DNA from: Asterella californica
Lineage: Eukaryota > Streptophyta > Marchantiopsida > Marchantiales > Aytoniaceae
Reading direction: 5' to 3'
NCBI GenBank assembly: GCA_036924285.1
Contig: JAYKYS010000005.1
Coordinates: 2,170,001 to 2,234,000 of the forward strand
DNA length: 64,000 nt
How positions within the stretch are numbered: the stretch's first letter is position 1; each line of letters begins with the position of its first letter. The notes beneath the pieces were generated by a model that saw only the letters and a list, made by a program, of their open reading frames with translations, was not told where the DNA came from and made no database searches. Below, piece after piece: positions 39,962-49,590 of this stretch. Both the position numbers and the translations under genes were made by a program.

Positions 39962-42334
39962 ATGGCCAACCAAGGATCATCAAGTGGAGCTGCTGCTGCT
40001 GCTCAACAACCTGTTCAGTTGGATGCTGCTACGATGAAGATGTTCCAAGCTTTTTCCATGTTTATGCAGCAACAGCAGAGCACAGAGAGGAAGGAGGTAT
40101 TAGCAACCAAGGCGTTGCAATCTGTGGTGCATCAGATGGACCAGTTCAAGGGTACAGATATTTCCAAGTATGTGCGATACTATGCTAGGGAGATGGAGGT
40201 GAACAAGGTACCTGAGAAGGAGATGGTGGAGAACTTTGAACTTGCTGTTGTCCCTGAGATTCGTGGGCGTGTGAAGGAGCTCAAGCAGCAGCAAGGACAG
40301 AGTTGGGAGAGCTTTATGCGAGCTTTGAAGGAGGAGTACTACACTGAAGACTCAGAGAGGGTGACCAAGAGAACATTCTTGGAGTGGGTGGTGAAGCCTA
40401 ACAAAGGTTTGTCTGTAAATGAGTTGTTAAGGGAGTTTGATCGTCAATATGCTCAGCTTTCTAGGACAGAGAAGCTTACACTAGAGGTTGAGAAGACCGA
40501 GCTTTTCCTACAAGCAGCGGACGTGACTATTCAGGAGAAGCTTGAGCTGTTGCTGGAAGACAAGAGTGAGGAGAGAGGATTGAAGACTGATTGGAAGGAG
40601 GTCGAAGAGGCTGTCTCTTTGCTGACCAAGAGACAGAGAAGAAGGGACAAGGTGGTGGTAAGTGAAGCAGCACCTCTGATAATTCCTGTCAAGCAGTTGC
40701 CTACTAAGCCTGCTTTGGTAATTGCTAGAGAGGAAGACTCACCGCTTGATGAGTTGATTAAGGGTATGAAGGAGCTTAAGCTTAAGCTCATTAGGTTAGA
40801 AGAGAAGGAGCAGAATGTACAACCTGCTATGCAGAGACCTCAGATGAGGGAAGGCTTTGTTCATCGTTGTATATGGTGTGATAGCCTAGACCATGTAAGA
40901 AGAGATTGTGGAGAGTTTTCAGATGCATTGAGGAAGGATCTCATCTTCTTCAAAGATGGTAAGATCCATCTGAGAGAGACTGAGATGATGTTGGGAACCA
41001 ACTTTGGCAAGGGTGGTATGAAGAGACTTGTGAATGAGATATCAGCATCACATGCTGTTTCTCTTGTGAATGCTGCTACCTGTGGAGTGAAAGTGGAGAT
41101 GGAGAGAGAGAAAGGAACTACTGGGTTGTGGTCAGATGTAGTGCGGTCCGTAGCTAGAACAGAGCTAGACAAGGATGTGCTACGAAAGGTTGGCAACTCA
41201 ATTAGAGAAACTACAGGATGGAATGACCCTGTGGATACTATGTCAGTGCATGCTTATGTTGCAAGAAGTCAGCATGAAGCTCTACTAGAAGAAAAACGCA
41301 GGAGAGAGGATGCAGGTGAGGCTTCTACAGCCAAACGACCTGCTACAAGGAGTGAAAGGGCTAGACCAGAGGCAAGGCAGGAGACAACACCTACTCGGGA
41401 AGAGACTATGGAGGATCTACCACCTACAACATCAAAAGAGAAGGAGAGAAGCAAGGAGAAGGGTAAGATGCCTGCTTACAAACTTCAGTCTGACATTGAG
41501 ATTGCTACAGACTTGAAGCAGGTGTTAGAGAATCGTATCTTGAATGGGAAGGTTGAGTTTACTTTGGGTGAGATTCTTGGGATTGCAAAGCGTGAGTTCC
41601 ATGAGGTTATCATAGATATCATCAAGAGAAAACGTCAGATTTTGGGTGAAGCAGCTACGCTTAACGCTCTAGGGACCAAACTGTCGGAAGATGAGGAAGA
41701 TGAGATTGCTGGTTATTGCTCTCAAGTATCAGAGGGAAGATCAGATCAACACGTGAGGTTTGAAGATGAGGTGGAAGCATCGCAGAAGAGCCATTATTCT
41801 CACAACCATTGGACGAGAGCAACCACAGAGACCTTAGTGAAGCTGGGAGATCTAGAGGAACCTGTGGTGGCATTGATTGATCACGGTTCAGAGATTAATC
41901 TGATGTCTAAGGAGCTGTACAAGCGTGGGAGGTGGTCTATAGACACCGACCATGGGTGGCTTATCCGTGCTGCCAACAACCAGCGGGGAGAACTCTATGG
42001 TGCTTGTCCCAACATCAAGGTAACTGTGGGTGACATCAGTGATGTTCAGAATTTCTTTGTGCAAGACATGTCAACCTATCCTATCATTCTAGGGCAACCT
42101 TACATTACTGCTGTTAGAATGGAGACACGAGTTATGGATGATGGTTCAGCCTATGCTAGGATACGTAGTAGAGACGACAAAAGAGCTGTTCAGTTTTTGA
42201 CCGTTGCTGCAGAACATGAGAGGAATCATGATAACTTGAGAGACCGTCCACTGCCTAAGATTACTCAGGAGTTTAGAGAGTCTAGGGGTTTTGGCAGAGT
42301 ACCATTGAAGAGCGAGACTTCAACAGTACAGTAG
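39962..42334 (+). CDS. gag-pro: Family III gag-protease, copy 1
   Basis: An intact 790-residue ORF from an ATG 76 bases after the LTR. Poly-Ala/Gln N-terminus; helical capsid-like region (residues 50-230); zinc knuckle CIWCDSLDHVRRDC (303-316); charged linker; a conserved block VEFTLGEILGIAKREFHEVI (about 530-550); then an Asp protease with ALIDHGSEINLM (D640; His replaces the usual Ser or Thr of D-S/T-G) and the second motif ILGQPYI. Its last 49 bases overlap the pol frame, which is read at -1. It assembles particles and processes the polyprotein. Pol would be made only by frameshifting at 42286-42292. Confidence 0.9.
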   Translation: MANQGSSSGAAAAAQQPVQLDAATMKMFQAFSMFMQQQQSTERKEVLATKALQSVVHQMDQFKGTDISKYVRYYAREMEVNKVPEKEMVENFELAVVPEIRGRVKELKQQQGQSWESFMRALKEEYYTEDSERVTKRTFLEWVVKPNKGLSVNELLREFDRQYAQLSRTEKLTLEVEKTELFLQAADVTIQEKLELLLEDKSEERGLKTDWKEVEEAVSLLTKRQRRRDKVVVSEAAPLIIPVKQLPTKPALVIAREEDSPLDELIKGMKELKLKLIRLEEKEQNVQPAMQRPQMREGFVHRCIWCDSLDHVRRDCGEFSDALRKDLIFFKDGKIHLRETEMMLGTNFGKGGMKRLVNEISASHAVSLVNAATCGVKVEMEREKGTTGLWSDVVRSVARTELDKDVLRKVGNSIRETTGWNDPVDTMSVHAYVARSQHEALLEEKRRREDAGEASTAKRPATRSERARPEARQETTPTREETMEDLPPTTSKEKERSKEKGKMPAYKLQSDIEIATDLKQVLENRILNGKVEFTLGEILGIAKREFHEVIIDIIKRKRQILGEAATLNALGTKLSEDEEDEIAGYCSQVSEGRSDQHVRFEDEVEASQKSHYSHNHWTRATTETLVKLGDLEEPVVALIDHGSEINLMSKELYKRGRWSIDTDHGWLIRAANNQRGELYGACPNIKVTVGDISDVQNFFVQDMSTYPIILGQPYITAVRMETRVMDDGSAYARIRSRDDKRAVQFLTVAAEHERNHDNLRDRPLPKITQEFRESRGFGRVPLKSETSTVQ

Positions 42335-42349
42335 AGCTAGGATTCTCGC
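42286..42349 (+). promoter_or_regulatory. Predicted -1 ribosomal frameshift site with H-type pseudoknot
   Basis: In the gag-pro frame the heptamer is G GGT TTT (42286-42292), an exact X XXY YYZ slippery site. The -1 frame has a TAG at 42283-42285 and opens precisely at the heptamer, continuing into pol. Twelve bases on, TTGAAG (42305-42310) pairs with CTTCAA (42318-42323). The loop between contains GCGAGA (42312-42317), which pairs with TCTCGC (42344-42349). This gives an H-type pseudoknot with loop 1 of one base, no inter-stem base and a 20-base loop 3. The spacer is longer than the usual five to nine. An identical site lies in copy 2. Confidence 0.75.
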
Positions 42350-45300
42350 CTGATCCAGTAGAGCAGGAAGCTTTATCCACTAGCTTCTTAGGATTGACGT
42401 CATATGGATCAGTGTGTTATAGGAAGGTTGAGAATCTGAAGAGGTTTGAGAGACAACATGTGAAGTATGTACAACAATCTTTGATAGATAGTGGAGAGTT
42501 AGCCGGAGATGAATACATATCTGGAGTGTTTGAAGAGCAGTATTTGGTAGATACTATAGGGGAGTTGAAATCTATAGTAGAAAGTTCTATAGATGATGTA
42601 GATAGAGTGGTGAGAGTGAGCTCCAAGGAGCTTTATGATGTAATTGATAAGTTTATAGATCGGCAAGAGGTGTATGTGGAGACCAAGTACAAGTCAGTGG
42701 CAAAGAAAGTCAAACCAATGGCTTTGCCTTTGCCACTCGATTACAATCAGAAGATGGAGCAAGCTGCACGAGAACCGACGCTCAGAGGACCGAGAAGAAT
42801 TGGGCACCAGTTCACAGAAACAACACTGAAGGACCTGAGGATTGGAGGTGATGGATTTCTTACTGAGCAAGAGAAGAAGAGCTTCAGGAAGATGCTATCT
42901 AGGCATGGTAAGGCGTTTGCGTTTGAGTCACATGAAGTAGGATGTGTAGATCCAAGTGTAGTTTCACCTATGGTAATCTTTACTATACCGCATGTGCCTT
43001 GGAATTGACGTCCTATCCCTGTACCTAGAGCTCATCTACCAAAGTTGATAGACTTGCTCAATGAGAGGATTAGGATGGGTATCTTGGAACCATCTATAGC
43101 TCCCTACTCTAGCAGATGGTTTACTATTCCGAAGAAGAGTGGAGCTTTGAGATTCATTCAAGATATGCAGCCAGTTAACAAGGTGACTATCAAGAATATG
43201 GGTATAGGACCTATTGTAGACGAGTTTGCATAGGCTTTTGCTGGTCGTGCTATCTATTCAATGGGAGACTTATATTCAGGTTACGATCAGTTTCAGTTAT
43301 CCTCTGAGAGTAGAGACTTGACTACAATGAGGACACCTTTGGGGTTACTAAGGATGTGCACCTTGCCACAAGGTGCTACCAATTCTGTAGCACATATGAT
43401 GAATGGCATGAATAAAGTTTTGAGGGATTTCATTCCTGAAAAAACTATGCCATTCCTTGATGATGTGCCGATCAAAGGGTGTGCTGAGGAGGAGAAGAAT
43501 GAGGTAATGGATCAGAGGGGGTGCCGTAAGTTTGTTGCAGATCACATAGCCGACTGTGATAAGATATTGAGTCGACTGGAGGAGGTTCATTTGACTTTAT
43601 CAGGAGCAAAGTCTGTATTTGGAGAACAGGAGGTGTTAATAGTGGGACATCTGTGTGGATCTTATGGTCGGAAACCTTGTCCAAACAAAGTTGATGCCAT
43701 CCGAAGGATGAAGGAGACATGTGGATCGGTTACTGAGGTGAGAAGGTTTCTAGGTGCATGTGTGTTTTATCATATATGGATTCCACACTTTGCACATGTA
43801 GCAGATCCGTTGTACAAGTTGCTGAGGAAGGGGCAGAGATTTCAGTGGCAAGAGGAGCAAAGCGAGTCTATGAAGAAGTTGAAGGATCTGTTGTCTTCAC
43901 CACCAACTCTACGGAAGATAACATATGAGTTGGGCAGACCTGTTATCCTTACTGTTGATACTAGTCCTATTGGCATTGGGTGGGCTATAGGACAAGATGA
44001 TAAGGATGGAAATAGATATGTGGTGCGTTTTGGTGCTAAGGTCTTAAGTTCACGGCAGAGAGACTACCCTCAGGTCAAGAGAGAGCTATGGGGAGTAGTT
44101 ACTACGATGAAGAGTGACAAGGAATACTTGATAGGAGCACCTGTGGTTGTGGAGACAGATTGCTTACCTCTCTTGGGAATGATCACTAGCTGTACAACTC
44201 CAGATATTGCTATGTTGAGGTGGATAGCATATATCAAGTCCTTGAACCCAGAGTTTAAACATATTGCAGGAAAAGACAATCCTGTGGCAGATATGTTATC
44301 AAGGGCTAGATATTACGATGAGAAAGAAATGATAGATGATCAGGAGGATGTGGAAATAGAGTTCTATTCTAGTGCTCTTGCTAGAAGGGATGGAAGCTGT
44401 TTTGCAGCCTCGTTGGAGTTTTTTGAGGAAACTGTGTATGATGGCGAGTGGTTGGATCTTGGGCGCTATTTGAGTTCACTGGAAAGGCAAGAAGGCTGGT
44501 CTGATGCAGATTTCAAGAGGATTCGTAGAATAGCTTATGGTTACTTTTTACATGGAGGACATCTATGGAAGCGCCCTAAGCTACAAGGAGGTATACCGCA
44601 ACGGGTGGTATGTGACTTGGGATTGCAGCAGCAGCTGATCAAGGAGTTTCATGAGAGTTTATGGGCCGGTCATAGAGGAGTTTGGGCTACATTTGCCAAG
44701 ATGAAGGAAAAGTATTGGTGGAAGGGTATGTATAAGGATGTAGTGCAGTTTGTTTCATCCTGTATACCTTGCCAGATGTATTCCAGCGTACGTCATCGTG
44801 ATGGATTGCATCCTACTTATCCTTTAGCCATTCATTACAAATGGGTAGTTGATCTGGTAACTATGCCATTTGGACTTGGACAAATGAGGTATCTAGTCTT
44901 GGCTAGAGAAGATCTATCTAACCAAGTCGAAGGCCGTGCCCTGAGGACAAAGAACACTGCTAGTGTCTGCCGCTTTCTACTTGAAGATGTTATTTGTAGG
45001 TATGGGTGTGTGGGAAAGATCACTGCAGATAGGGGTGAGCTGGATTCACAAGAAGCAGTTGAGTTCTTCAAGCGATTGGGAATCAAGTTGGCGTTAACCA
45101 CTGCTTACAATCCTGAAGGGAATGGCAAGAGCGAACGAGGTCATCCGCCAATCATCAAAGCTTTGGTAAAAGCTTGCAAGGATAAGATCCGTGAATGGCC
45201 TAGAGTGCTACCATTTGCTTTGTGGGCAGATCGTACAACTCGTAGTACCGTGACAGGTTACATGCAGCAGAGTTGATACTAGGGCAAAAACCTGTGATGC

Positions 45301-45797
45301 CGATTGAGGAGGTTGTGCCTACTTGGAATGTTTTGCCATGGGAAGATGGTAGAAGTACGGAGGATCTTCTTGCATTAAGGATCCAACAGTTAGAACGGAG
45401 ACCTGAGGATGTTGCCAAAGCTGTGGAAAGGTTGAAGACTGCTAGAGAGAGAAACAAAGGCAGATTTGATAGAACGCATAGATTACGACCCAAACCAGTT
45501 AAAGAAGGTGATTGGGTGTTAGTCTATGATAGTAGTCTTGATAATCAGCATAGCACTATCAGAAAGTTCTCCAAGAGATGGTTTGGACCTTATGTGGTGT
45601 TAGAAGTTTATGATAATGCCACATACTCCTTGAGAGAGTTAGATGGTGCAGTGCTCAAGATCCCAGTCGCAGGAAAGAGAATCAAGCTCTTTAGAAGGAG
45701 AGGGGAGGATCGGAACGTTGCAGAGTTTACAGAGGATGAAGCTGAAGACTCAATGCAGGTTGAAGATGAGTTTGAAGCCGAAGCTGAAGAGTCTTGA
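42286..45797 (+). pseudogene. pol: Family III pol, copy 1: RT, RNase H, integrase
   Basis: The frame is entered at 42286. Order: linker; RT starting near 42950 (FTIPHVPWN, ILEPSIAPYSSRWFTIPKK, DLYSGYDQFQL, catalytic FLDD at 43453-43464); RNase H (LTVDTSPIGIGW, then DMLSRARYYD); integrase with an HHCC region (WAGHRGVW through SCIPCQ) and D, D, E in VVDLV, TADRGE and NGKSERGH; a C-terminal module with WFGPYVV, ending at 45797. Lesions shared with copy 2: TGA at 43006-43008, TAG at 43231-43233 and a one-base loss near 45265 that shifts the last 174 codons. The old relative has Leu and Glu codons at the two stops, so they are mutations. Otherwise it is well preserved. Confidence 0.85.
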
Positions 45798-45831
45798 TCT
45801 GGATGGCACATACCGGAGGATGTGCAGGTTC

Positions 45832-45843
45832 AGAGGGGATGGA
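45832..45843 (+). other. Polypurine tract of family III, copy 1
   Basis: AGAGGGGATGGA directly precedes LTR 2. The same tract precedes LTR 3 at 53073-53084. Confidence 0.65.
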
Positions 45844-47126
45844 TGTCGCGCTACTTGGCGGCTACATGTTATATTTCTACTCCGACGCTTGAGTTTAGTA
45901 GTTCTAGAAGTTAGCTTATATTACTTCTAGTCGTTTATATATATGTTTGACACCTTTGCATACGGTGTTAACACTATTTTGAGTCTTAGTAGGTTGATTA
46001 CCATGTTGATAGGACTTAAGCTCATGGGTTGTATTTGCATGTCGCCCATGCACGCTTTCTAGCTGATTTAAGTTATTTTTCGGGGCTACGTGTCATTTTA
46101 AGTAATTTAAGTTTTACGCTGACACTCTAGGGGGCTTGACGTGGTAGCCTATGAGTAAAACTAAGTTGCCACGTGGTTTATGGTACTAAAGGACAACCAA
46201 GTGGAGCTATGAACTCCCATTGGTCTGTTTTTGTCTTTTGTTAAACTCTAAATTTAGAAACAGAGCTCTAGAGTGGAGTTCGAGCATTTGGTGAGGGATT
46301 TTCGAAATCTGAGAGCACAGGGAGAGAGGGCTCGTCATGCCAAGCACTTCCAGTGAAAATTTCGATCGATTTGAGTCAATAAAGACGGAGTTATGAGCAA
46401 TTGAAGTTCGGATTGTGCTAGAATTGAATCACTTTTGTTGGATTTAGGGTTTTCAGTGTCACTCGCAGCAGATTTGAGGAAATTGCTTCAAAAATTCGAG
46501 GTTGTGTTCTCCGCCAGCAGGGCTACGATTTCACAAAAAGTTTCATATCGATTGAGCAACTGAGTAATTCAGGGCGGCCGCTGAAGCTGAGGGGGTCTGA
46601 AAAGCTCTTAATCTAGAGCAGCGACTTCAGAGGAGGAGATCTGCAGTTCTGTGTTCATTCAGGAGTCCCAACTTCACAGGGATGTTCAGCACCCTGTAGA
46701 CTGCAAATCCTGTAAGAAACTTCGAAATTGATCGAGCCAAACTCCTGTTATAGGTTGAAATAGCCAGCTAGGTACCAGAAATTGCCGTAGTTTTTTTGCT
46801 CAAAACTTTTCTGTTCATATCTCCGTGTCAGAATTTGATCTCAGGCTGAAATTTCGTCTGTGAGTTCAGTAGTACCTCATTTGCATGTAGGGGAAGTTTA
46901 GAGGTCTAAACCTTCATAGTTTTCTTCTCCGTGAGTGTCAAAGTTCGTCGCCGGATCCTATTACTGCCAGCTAGACCTGAATTTCGCCTTCTGGGTATAT
47001 TACTAGATCTTACACATCTGTGTGAGTGTTTATAGCCCCTGTTGTAACCTGAAAGCCAACCTCTTGAGTGAACAACCACAGCCAGAAGCCCGGCGCTTTC
47101 CTAGGTAGACGGATTACACTCCGACA
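45844..47126 (+). repeat. Family III LTR 2 (middle, mosaic)
   Basis: 1283 bp. At LTR offsets 16 and 196 it carries C and A, like LTR 3. At offsets 1082 and 1105 it carries T and T, like LTR 1. At offset 651 it has a private A (46494). This is the expected pattern for a crossover between a 3' LTR and a 5' LTR somewhere between offsets 196 and 1082. Confidence 0.9.
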
Positions 47127-47202
47127 TACTCTCTTTTTGGTGAACTCGACGTGAAACACCTAGGGTGGGAGTTTTCTTGAGAGTGTTACAGGATCAGATA
47201 TC

Positions 47203-49575
47203 ATGGCCAACCAAGGATCATCAAGTGGAGCTGCTGCTGCTGCTCAGCAACCTGTTCAGTTGGATGCTGCTACGATGAAGATGTTCCAAGCTTTTTCCAT
47301 GTTTATGCAGCAACAGCAGAGCACAGAGAGGAAGGAGGTATTAGCAACCAAGGCGTTGCAATCTGTGGTGCATCAGATGGACCAGTTCAAGGGTACAGAT
47401 ATTTCCAAGTATGTGCGATACTATGCTAGGGAGATGGAGGTGAACAAGGTACCTGAGAAGGAGATGGTGGAGAACTTTGAACTTGCTGTTGTCCCTGAGA
47501 TTCGTGGGCGTGTGAAGGAGCTCAAGCAGCAGCAAGGACAGAGTTGGGAGAGCTTTATGCGAGCTTTGAAGGAGGAGTACTACACTGAAGACTCAGAGAG
47601 GGTGACCAAGAGAACATTCTTGGAGTGGGTGGTGAAGCCTAACAAAGGTTTGTCTGTAAATGAGTTGTTAAGGGAGTTTGATCGTCAATATGCTCAGCTT
47701 TCTAGGACAGAGAAGCTTACACTAGAGGTTGAGAAGACCGAGCTTTTCCTACAAGCAGCGGACGTGACTATTCAGGAGAAGCTTGAGCTGTTGCTGGAAG
47801 ACAAGAGTGAGGAGAGAGGATTGAAGACTGATTGGAAGGAGGTCGAAGAGGCTGTCTCTTTGCTGACCAAGAGACAGAGAAGAAGGGACAAGGTGGTGGT
47901 AAGTGAAGCAGCACCTCTGATAATTCCTGTCAAGCAGTTGCCTACTAAGCCTGCTTTGGTAATTGCTAGAGAGGAAGACTCACCGCTTGATGAGTTGATT
48001 AAGGGTATGAAGGAGCTTAAGCTTAAGCTCATTAGGTTAGAAGAGAAGGAGCAGAATGTACAACCTGCTATGCAGAGACCTCAGATGAGGGAAGGCTTTG
48101 TTCATCGTTGTATATGGTGTGATAGCCTAGACCATGTAAGAAGAGATTGTGGAGAGTTTTCAGATGCATTGAGGAAGGATCTCATCTTCTTCAAAGATGG
48201 TAAGATCCATCTGAGAGAGACTGAGATGATGTTGGGAACCAACTTTGGCAAGGGTGGTATGAAGAGACTTGTGAATGAGATATCAGCATCACATGCTGTT
48301 TCTCTTGTGAATGCTGCTACCTGTGGAGTGAAAGTGGAGATGGAGAGAGAGAAAGGAACTACTGGGTTGTGGTCAGATGTAGTGCGGTCCGTAGCTAGAA
48401 CAGAGCTAGACAAGGATGTGCTACGAAAGGTTGGCAACTCAATTAGAGAAACTACAGGATGGAATGACCCTGTGGATACTATGTCAGTGCATGCTTATGT
48501 TGCAAGAAGTCAGCATGAAGCTCTACTAGAAGAAAAACGCAGGAGAGAGGATGCAGGTGAGGCTTCTACAGCCAAACGACCTGCTACAAGGAGTGAAAGG
48601 GCTAGACCAGAGGCAAGGCAGGAGACAACACCTACTCGGGAAGAGACTATGGAGGATCTACCACCTACAACATCAAAAGAGAAGGAGAGAAGCAAGGAGA
48701 AGGGTAAGATGCCTGCTTACAAACTTCAGTCTGACATTGAGATTGCTACAGACTTGAAGCAGGTGTTAGAGAATCGTATCTTGAATGGGAAGGTTGAGTT
48801 TACTTTGGGTGAGATTCTTGGGATTGCAAAGCGTGAGTTCCATGAGGTTATCATAGATATCATCAAGAGAAAACGTCAGATTTTGGGTGAAGCAGCTACG
48901 CTTAACGCTCTAGGGACCAAACTGTCGGAAGATGAGGAAGATGAGATTGCTGGTTATTGCTCTCAAGTATCAGAGGGAAGATCAGATCAACACGTGAGGT
49001 TTGAAGATGAGGTGGAAGCATCGCAGAAGAGCCATTATTCTCACAACCATTGGACGAGAGCAACCACAGAGACCTTAGTGAAGCTGGGAGATCTAGAGGA
49101 ACCTGTGGTGGCATTGATTGATCACGGTTCAGAGATTAATCTGATGTCTAAGGAGCTGTACAAGCGTGGGAGGTGGTCTATAGACACCGACCATGGGTGG
49201 CTTATCCGTGCTGCCAACAACCAGCGGGGAGAACTCTATGGTGCTTGTCCCAACATCAAGGTAACTGTGGGTGACATCAGTGATGTTCAGAATTTCTTTG
49301 TGCAAGACATGTCAACCTATCCTATCATTCTAGGGCAACCTTACATTACTGCTGTTAGAATGGAGACACGAGTTATGGATGATGGTTCAGCCTATGCTAG
49401 GATACGTAGTAGAGACGACAAAAGAGCTGTTCAGTTTTTGACCGTTGCTGCAGAACATGAGAGGAATCATGATAACTTGAGAGACCGTCCACTGCCTAAG
49501 ATTACTCAGGAGTTTAGAGAGTCTAGGGGTTTTGGCAGAGTACCATTGAAGAGCGAGACTTCAACAGTACAGTAG
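47203..49575 (+). CDS. gag-pro: Family III gag-protease, copy 2
   Basis: Encodes the same 790-residue protein as copy 1; the only base change seen is a silent A-to-G in a Gln codon at 47247. All motifs (zinc knuckle, DHGSEIN protease, ILGQPYI) are present. It overlaps the pol frame by 49 bases. Confidence 0.9.
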   Translation: MANQGSSSGAAAAAQQPVQLDAATMKMFQAFSMFMQQQQSTERKEVLATKALQSVVHQMDQFKGTDISKYVRYYAREMEVNKVPEKEMVENFELAVVPEIRGRVKELKQQQGQSWESFMRALKEEYYTEDSERVTKRTFLEWVVKPNKGLSVNELLREFDRQYAQLSRTEKLTLEVEKTELFLQAADVTIQEKLELLLEDKSEERGLKTDWKEVEEAVSLLTKRQRRRDKVVVSEAAPLIIPVKQLPTKPALVIAREEDSPLDELIKGMKELKLKLIRLEEKEQNVQPAMQRPQMREGFVHRCIWCDSLDHVRRDCGEFSDALRKDLIFFKDGKIHLRETEMMLGTNFGKGGMKRLVNEISASHAVSLVNAATCGVKVEMEREKGTTGLWSDVVRSVARTELDKDVLRKVGNSIRETTGWNDPVDTMSVHAYVARSQHEALLEEKRRREDAGEASTAKRPATRSERARPEARQETTPTREETMEDLPPTTSKEKERSKEKGKMPAYKLQSDIEIATDLKQVLENRILNGKVEFTLGEILGIAKREFHEVIIDIIKRKRQILGEAATLNALGTKLSEDEEDEIAGYCSQVSEGRSDQHVRFEDEVEASQKSHYSHNHWTRATTETLVKLGDLEEPVVALIDHGSEINLMSKELYKRGRWSIDTDHGWLIRAANNQRGELYGACPNIKVTVGDISDVQNFFVQDMSTYPIILGQPYITAVRMETRVMDDGSAYARIRSRDDKRAVQFLTVAAEHERNHDNLRDRPLPKITQEFRESRGFGRVPLKSETSTVQ

Positions 49576-49590
49576 AGCTAGGATTCTCGC
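49527..49590 (+). promoter_or_regulatory. Predicted -1 frameshift site, copy 2
   Basis: The same heptamer (49527-49533), stems (49546-49551 with 49559-49564; 49553-49558 with 49585-49590) and loops as in copy 1. Being a recent duplicate it adds no independent evidence. The old relative at 58456-58500 does. Confidence 0.75.

Noticed and set aside
42332..42394. Simple stop-codon readthrough from gag-pro into pol
   Set aside because: The frames differ by -1 and several stops follow in the gag frame; the slippery heptamer explains the overlap better.
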